Shown in pieces: positions 60,609-64,000 of a stretch of 64,000 nt of DNA. Position 1 is the first letter of the stretch. Each line of letters begins with the position of its first letter. The stretch comes from Bacillus sp. FJAT-27916. GTDB taxonomy: Bacteria > Bacillota > Bacilli > Bacillales > Pradoshiaceae. The position numbers and the translations under genes are program-made. Where the stretch lies: contig NZ_LFZV01000001.1 in the NCBI RefSeq assembly GCF_001183965.1, positions 3,209,390 through 3,273,389 on the forward strand, read 5' to 3'. A model generated the notes under the pieces. The model was not told where the DNA came from and made no database searches. It saw nothing but the letters and a program-made list of their open reading frames with translations.

Positions 60609-60884
60609 CTAATCCATATCATTGAATGCTGTGAATGCGGAGCCAGATGAGGTATGCTCATTAACCCATTCCTGCGAAATACTGGACAAATGATCCCAAT
60701 CAGGGATTCTTGCGTTATGCTCAGATACCCAGCTTAAGCAATATTGCGGATCGATACTTTCCTCATAACACTTGGATAAGAAACGTTCAATATTGGCTTC
60801 CGTACAATTCTCAAATGCACCGCACGTTTGAGAAAAAATTTGCTCCATTTTTGCTTGGATCTGATTCCTGCTATATCCTGTCAT
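60609..60884 (-). CDS. Hypothetical protein (91 aa)
   Basis: A soluble 91-residue protein with several Cys (MEQIFSQTCGAFENCTEANI), a helical middle and SWVSEHNARIPDWDHL. ATG at 60882-60884 has AAGGAGAAGC upstream. Paired with the 47-aa ORF just upstream on the same strand. No recognised family. Confidence 0.7.
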   Translation of the reverse strand: MTGYSRNQIQAKMEQIFSQTCGAFENCTEANIERFLSKCYEESIDPQYCLSWVSEHNARIPDWDHLSSISQEWVNEHTSSGSAFTAFNDMD

Positions 60885-60932
60885 TTTGCTTCTCCTTCAT
60901 TAGGGCAAAGATTATTTACATCCAACTGTTTT

Positions 60933-61076
60933 CTATTCTTCATTCGTATTAACATTGGAACCATGACGGCTGTTTACTGTTGGGATATGCTTCAAAGGAG
61001 AATCACCATTCTTTGAAGTCGTTTCCTGATTACGTACCCGATATTTATTCTTCGATTGGCCTTGATTATCGTTCAA
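60933..61076 (-). CDS. Small hydrophilic protein (47 aa)
   Basis: A 47-residue Asn/Lys/Ser-rich protein (MNDNQGQSKNKYRVRNQET start, HGSNVNTNEE end) with no hydrophobic segment. TTG at 61074-61076 has a perfect GGAGGTG 7 nt upstream, and the stop is 48 bp before the 91-aa gene, so both may be one operon. Reminiscent in composition of small spore or stress proteins, but no family is claimed. Confidence 0.6.
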   Translation of the reverse strand: MNDNQGQSKNKYRVRNQETTSKNGDSPLKHIPTVNSRHGSNVNTNEE

Positions 61077-61175
61077 GATTCTTCACCTCCATTGTCTAAC
61101 CTTTGAAGAATGAAAGAAATTTATTCAACGGGAAGATGAAAATGGCAGCTATATATTCGAAATAAGTATCAAAAA

Positions 61176-61207
61176 TAAAAAAAAGCCGCCAGCAAGGCAG
61201 CTTCTTC
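61176..61207 (-). terminator. Terminator behind the broken membrane protein gene
   Basis: GCTGCC / GGCGGC with loop TTGCT on the minus strand (one mismatch), then a run of eight T. Confidence 0.8.
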
Positions 61208-61215
61208 ATCCTTAA

Positions 61216-61458
61216 TTACCGTTCCCCCATACCCATTCCTAGCACCAAAAGACCAAAGAGCACCCACGCAGCACCATTCAGCAAAATCCCTCCCAGAATG
61301 GTGTACCACTTCTTCGGAAGGCAGGCAAAAATAACCCCCATCAATGAAAGGACGGTGAACCCCAATAAAAAGGGACCCGCATTTTTTGGGCGTAGAAAAA
61401 AGGCTTAAACCGCATTAAAGCCGACCATTAGCAAGGATAGCTTCGCAAACTTATTCAT
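61216..61458 (-). pseudogene. Small membrane protein gene with an in-frame stop
   Basis: An 80-codon frame on the minus strand: ATG at 61456-61458, overlapping the alpha/beta-hydrolase stop by 8 bp, reads MNKFAKLSLLMVGFNAV, then TAA (61405-61407), then continues in the same frame with FFLRPKNAGPFLLGF... and two membrane segments (VLSLMGVIFACLP, ILLNGAAWVLFGLLVLGMG) to a TAA at 61216. Without the internal stop it would be a normal three-helix protein. Either a nonsense mutation or a sequence error. Confidence 0.72.
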
Positions 61459-62368
61459 CCTTCCTCTCCCCCTTCAAAAAACCACAGACCACCTTGTAAA
61501 ATTCATCTGCCGTTTCATAATGAGGCGTATGTCCGCATTCTCTTACAATATACGTCTCACCAAGCCTCACATCCATTTGGAAAGCATCCATTTGAATCGG
61601 ACAAGGCACAGCATCATGCTCTCCCATAATCAATAAACAAGGCATGCTTAATTCTTTTAATAATGGCAGCACGTTTTTAAATATCCTTCCCTCATCCCTT
61701 AATCGGTTATAATGAACCTCAGACCGTTCATAGAATAAGTCCCATTCAGCATCAGTATACACGCTCGTATCTGCCAGATCAGCAAAATTATATGTGTATA
61801 CACGCATTCGATTATCACCGAGATACTCCCGCTCCTCCATATATCCTTCTACAAGCTCTCTCGTTCGGATAGATGAATTTCGTATCAAAGACAAGCAACG
61901 CTCCTGAACATCAAATAACTCATATTCTGCACAAAGTCCAGCTGTTTTCTTCAGCAGCGACTTCGCCGTAAGCCGAAAATCAAAGGTCGGCCCCTCGAAG
62001 ACTACCTTCTCTATCGAGTCGGGATACCGTGAGGCATACAGCAAGGCAAGGTAGCCTCCAAATGAATGCCCGATGACGGACCATTTATCTATTCCGAAAA
62101 AACAACGGAGGCCTTCACAATCTTCGATTAAATCATCAAGCCCGAATGGTTCATGTACGTCTATCTCCTCTGATCTCAATGTTCCCCTTTGGTCAAAAGC
62201 AACGACACAGAAATCATTCCCGAATCTCTCTAGTTGATGATAGGTGAAATCAAAGCACCCCTCACCCGGTCCGCCATGCAAATACAAGATGACGTTCTTC
62301 TGCCTCTCGCCACTGATCTCAACGTACAACTGTTTACCGCGAATTTCGATAAATCTTCCTTCTTCCAT
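61451..62368 (-). CDS. Alpha/beta-hydrolase (proline iminopeptidase-like)
   Basis: Soluble serine hydrolase of 305 residues. HGGPGEGCFDF (oxyanion loop), the nucleophile GHSFGGYLA (Ser about 102), an acid residue in LLIMGEHDAVPC and His in ECGHTPHYETAD near the end form the catalytic triad. The HGGPG motif is that of proline iminopeptidases and related epoxide/ester hydrolases (S33). ATG after GAGGAGGAG. Last gene before the broken membrane ORF. Confidence 0.9.
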   Translation of the reverse strand: MEEGRFIEIRGKQLYVEISGERQKNVILYLHGGPGEGCFDFTYHQLERFGNDFCVVAFDQRGTLRSEEIDVHEPFGLDDLIEDCEGLRCFFGIDKWSVIGHSFGGYLALLYASRYPDSIEKVVFEGPTFDFRLTAKSLLKKTAGLCAEYELFDVQERCLSLIRNSSIRTRELVEGYMEEREYLGDNRMRVYTYNFADLADTSVYTDAEWDLFYERSEVHYNRLRDEGRIFKNVLPLLKELSMPCLLIMGEHDAVPCPIQMDAFQMDVRLGETYIVRECGHTPHYETADEFYKVVCGFLKGERKDE

Positions 62369-62667
62369 ATTGTCTCCTCCTCATTTTTAGGATAAGTACA
62401 CCTTAAATAGACGGAGGAGGCCGAGCCGATAATGAAATTAGTTAATGAAAGGGTTCCATATCATATTTCATACTCTGCCGCCTTTCGAAATCATCATTTC
62501 ATAACTTTATTCGCTATGGTTTAGAAGAATACCTTCCGTAAAGTGATACTTCAATCAGTTGAGCCTCACCCACACAGATGATTAGTTGAACCATATCATG
62601 GTTTATCGGGCAGTTAATTTCCTAACAATCTTCCCTATTCACTTCCTTCCCTTAGGCGGAAGCCTTA
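62369..62667. other. Non-coding gap
   Basis: About 300 bp between the alpha/beta-hydrolase start and the adenylyltransferase stop. No gene, strong hairpin or repeat was found; a terminator for the adenylyltransferase is not obvious. Confidence 0.4.
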
Positions 62668-63561
62668 CTACCTATTATGGGGGAAAAGTTCTACCGCATC
62701 AGCAGGCAGGTTCCGAACGCGCTGGAGGTAGTGCATCATATTCTGATCATCTTCCAATGGATAGGTAAAATCAAAATGGTCAGCGACATCCCGTGCTAAT
62801 ATTCTAAACAATTCACATGTGGTAAAGACAGCCTCCCACATATTTGAATAATCCGAATCAGAATACGTCCCTTCATACATCTCCCAATAAGCTTTAGGAA
62901 GATGATTCTTAACATACTTGCCCAGCTTTCCAGTAGAAATGTGAAAATCATGCTGAATGCCTATCCACCAGGAAATCATTAATTCTAGCGGTACCCTCAT
63001 CGTCTGTTCAAACATGTGCTTGGCATATGGAAGCTCATCACGCCATATCCCTTTGGCCACGTTTTGCGAGCACCACCAAAAATCATTCGTATACCGATTA
63101 TATTCCTCCTCCGACGGCTTTACGACATGGTAGTCACAATCCGTTGGCGCAGGAATAGCGGGGAGCAGACCATCCTTATCCAATAAAGGGCATGTAAGCT
63201 TATCTAGACCGTATTCTCTCTGCATGCACTCTTTCGTTTGAAGTCGAAGATCGATTCGATTCCCATCGTTAAAGAGCATCAAGAACATATAGGATTCCAA
63301 ACTCTCTCCCTCATGCGCAGTCACCCCGTCGTTCTTATCAGGCTCCTGCATCATCAAAAGACCCCCGAATGCAGTAAGCCATTCCCGCCTCTGAATGAAA
63401 GGCTTTATCTCCTCCACCACATACACCACATCATAATCTTGAAACAAATCCTTGGGCACATTCGGATTTGTCCGTGAGCCATTCATATAGACAGCTCGAA
63501 TGCGTTCATCCTGCTTAGCGGTTGCTAAAATTAGGTCCATCATCTCTTGTTCAGTTCTCAT
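62668..63561 (-). CDS. Aminoglycoside 6-adenylyltransferase (ANT(6)/AadK-like)
   Basis: Nucleotidyltransferase-fold enzyme of 297 residues that transfers AMP to streptomycin. AVYMNGSRTNP and FQDYDVVYVVEEI hold the Gly-Ser and Asp-x-Asp motifs; further parts include VPLELMISWWIGIQ and the C-terminal AADAVELF-like region. Chromosomal AadK homologues are common in Bacillus and are ordinary genes, not acquired cassettes. ATG at 63559-63561 has AAAGGAGGG upstream; a start two codons earlier is possible. Complete. Confidence 0.92.
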   Translation of the reverse strand: MRTEQEMMDLILATAKQDERIRAVYMNGSRTNPNVPKDLFQDYDVVYVVEEIKPFIQRREWLTAFGGLLMMQEPDKNDGVTAHEGESLESYMFLMLFNDGNRIDLRLQTKECMQREYGLDKLTCPLLDKDGLLPAIPAPTDCDYHVVKPSEEEYNRYTNDFWWCSQNVAKGIWRDELPYAKHMFEQTMRVPLELMISWWIGIQHDFHISTGKLGKYVKNHLPKAYWEMYEGTYSDSDYSNMWEAVFTTCELFRILARDVADHFDFTYPLEDDQNMMHYLQRVRNLPADAVELFPHNR

Positions 63562-63684
63562 AGGCACCCTCCTTTATTCCTTCACTATTCTCTTCCCATT
63601 ACCGAAAGATTCAACAAGCTGTCTATAATAGGAGAAATTTGTTTCTAAACAGGTTCCAAATTAGGGATAATACAAGCGTTGTGC

Positions 63685-63770
63685 TATACTTAACTTACCA
63701 TTTGCTATTACAAGTTTCATACGTTTGTTGCACAAGTCCTATTCAATAATTGAATAGGACTTTTTTAATT
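63685..63770 (+). ncRNA. Candidate short transcript between adenylyltransferase and csp genes
   Basis: An extended -10 (TGCTATACT, 63682-63690) lies about 45 bp before a perfect intrinsic terminator (63734-63766) on the same strand, with no ORF in between. A transcript of about 70 nt would result. The -35 is poor. This could be a small RNA or just a lonely terminator. Confidence 0.35.
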
Positions 63771-63772
63771 GT
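63734..63772. terminator. Strong terminator
   Basis: AAGTCCTATTCAA / TTGAATAGGACTT around TAA, then TTTTAATT on the plus strand. No gene on the plus strand leads into it. Confidence 0.85.
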
Positions 63773-63784
63773 AGAGATGAGTAT

Positions 63785-63816
63785 AAAAAAAGACCCTGCA
63801 CCGGCAGGGTCTTTTC
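63785..63816 (-). terminator. Terminator of the cold-shock gene
   Basis: AAAGACCCTGC / GCAGGGTCTTT with loop CGGT on the minus strand, then TTTTATAC. Confidence 0.93.
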
Positions 63817-63826
63817 TTAGCTGTTA

Positions 63827-64000
63827 TTAAGCTTTTTGAACGTTTGTAGCTTGTGGGCCGCGTTGGCCTTGTTCTACGTCAAAAACTTTGACCTTCGTCT
63901 AAAGATTTGAAACCTTCGCCTTGGATTGCTGAGAAATGTACGAATACGTCTTCTCCGCCTTCACGTTCGATAAATCCAAAGCCTTTTTCTGCGTTGCGTT
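63827..64000 (-). pseudogene. Cold-shock protein (Csp), frameshifted; 5' end outside the window
   Basis: Minus-strand frame enters the window with [21 protein letters not shown] then [15 protein letters not shown], clear CspA/B-type with RNP2-like VFVHF. The frame then breaks: about 5 nt are missing compared with the usual codons for QKVxFDVEQ near 63880-63890 and a TGA follows (63879-63881). The proper tail DVEQGQRGPQATNVQKA resumes in the next frame to the TAA at 63827. So the final 20 residues are out of frame. A deletion or an assembly error, as Csp genes are usually essential multi-copy genes. Confidence 0.8.

Noticed and set aside
62668..63561. Acquired resistance cassette around the aminoglycoside adenylyltransferase
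   Set aside because: No integron, IS or attachment-site traces are present; such aadK-like genes are ordinary chromosomal genes in Bacillus.

Overview
The window is chromosomal DNA of a low-GC, endospore-forming, aerobic Gram-positive bacterium of the family Bacillaceae; I do not name a species. Pointers are the many Bacillus-type families (YusW-like lipoprotein, GsiB-type KGG-repeat protein, YdaF-like acetyltransferase, DUF975, DUF421/YetF with DUF1657, GlpX, CadCA, ArsR-Acr3-ArsC), strong AGGAGG ribosome sites, TTG/GTG starts, a CcpA-type cre inside a lipase promoter, a sigma-B-like promoter and a near-perfect sigma-G (forespore) promoter. No rRNA, tRNA, phage, CRISPR array or complete insertion sequence was seen.

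Layout. 1-10 kb is rich in ion transport: a truncated dicarboxylate/amino-acid symporter, a CNNM/CorC metal exporter behind a structured leader, an AI-2E-type permease, aminopeptidase AmpS, molybdate transporter ModAB without an ATPase, a CDF metal exporter, and CorA preceded by a 40-codon leader ORF. 10-19.5 kb holds a stress KGG-repeat protein, a giant membrane protein, a YusW lipoprotein, an MMPL exporter, a TPR protein, GtrA, a GNAT enzyme and GlpX. 19.6-32 kb holds an HpaB-type monooxygenase, a secreted lipase with a cre, an MFS carrier, small membrane proteins, a sigma-G-driven DUF1657-YetF pair, a Crp-family regulator facing a NupC-type nucleoside carrier, a BRCT protein and a VOC protein. 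32-38 kb holds cadCA, a 363-bp dispersed-repeat-like element, and an acyl-CoA ligase/dehydrogenase pair. 38-55.5 kb holds regulators paired with short-chain dehydrogenases, a LacI regulator with a HAD phosphatase, a heterodimeric ABC exporter with a TetR regulator, a patatin, and several gene remnants. 55.5-64 kb holds a 20-nt-period intergenic array, an isochorismatase-type hydrolase, a DUF3784 gene split by a palindrome-rich insert, arsR-acr3-arsC, an M28 peptidase, an alpha/beta hydrolase, an aminoglycoside 6-adenylyltransferase and a frameshifted cold-shock gene.

How genes work together. Metal homeostasis is a recurring theme (Mg/Co/Mn-type export and import, cadmium/zinc and arsenic export, molybdate uptake). 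Local regulation is readable in the DNA: CadC, ArsR, TetR and LacI genes sit beside palindromes in their own control regions. Carbon and lipid use is represented by lipase, acyl-CoA ligase and acyl-CoA dehydrogenase.

The most interesting signals are (i) the acidic/proline-containing leader ORF in front of corA, with an attenuator-like hairpin plus T-run inside it, (ii) the palindrome-rich insert that breaks the DUF3784 gene, (iii) the 20-nt-period GGGCG array, (iv) the sigma-G-controlled DUF1657-YetF pair, and (v) several coding sequences broken by one small change (acetamidase, cold-shock protein, a small membrane protein), which are either real decay or assembly errors.
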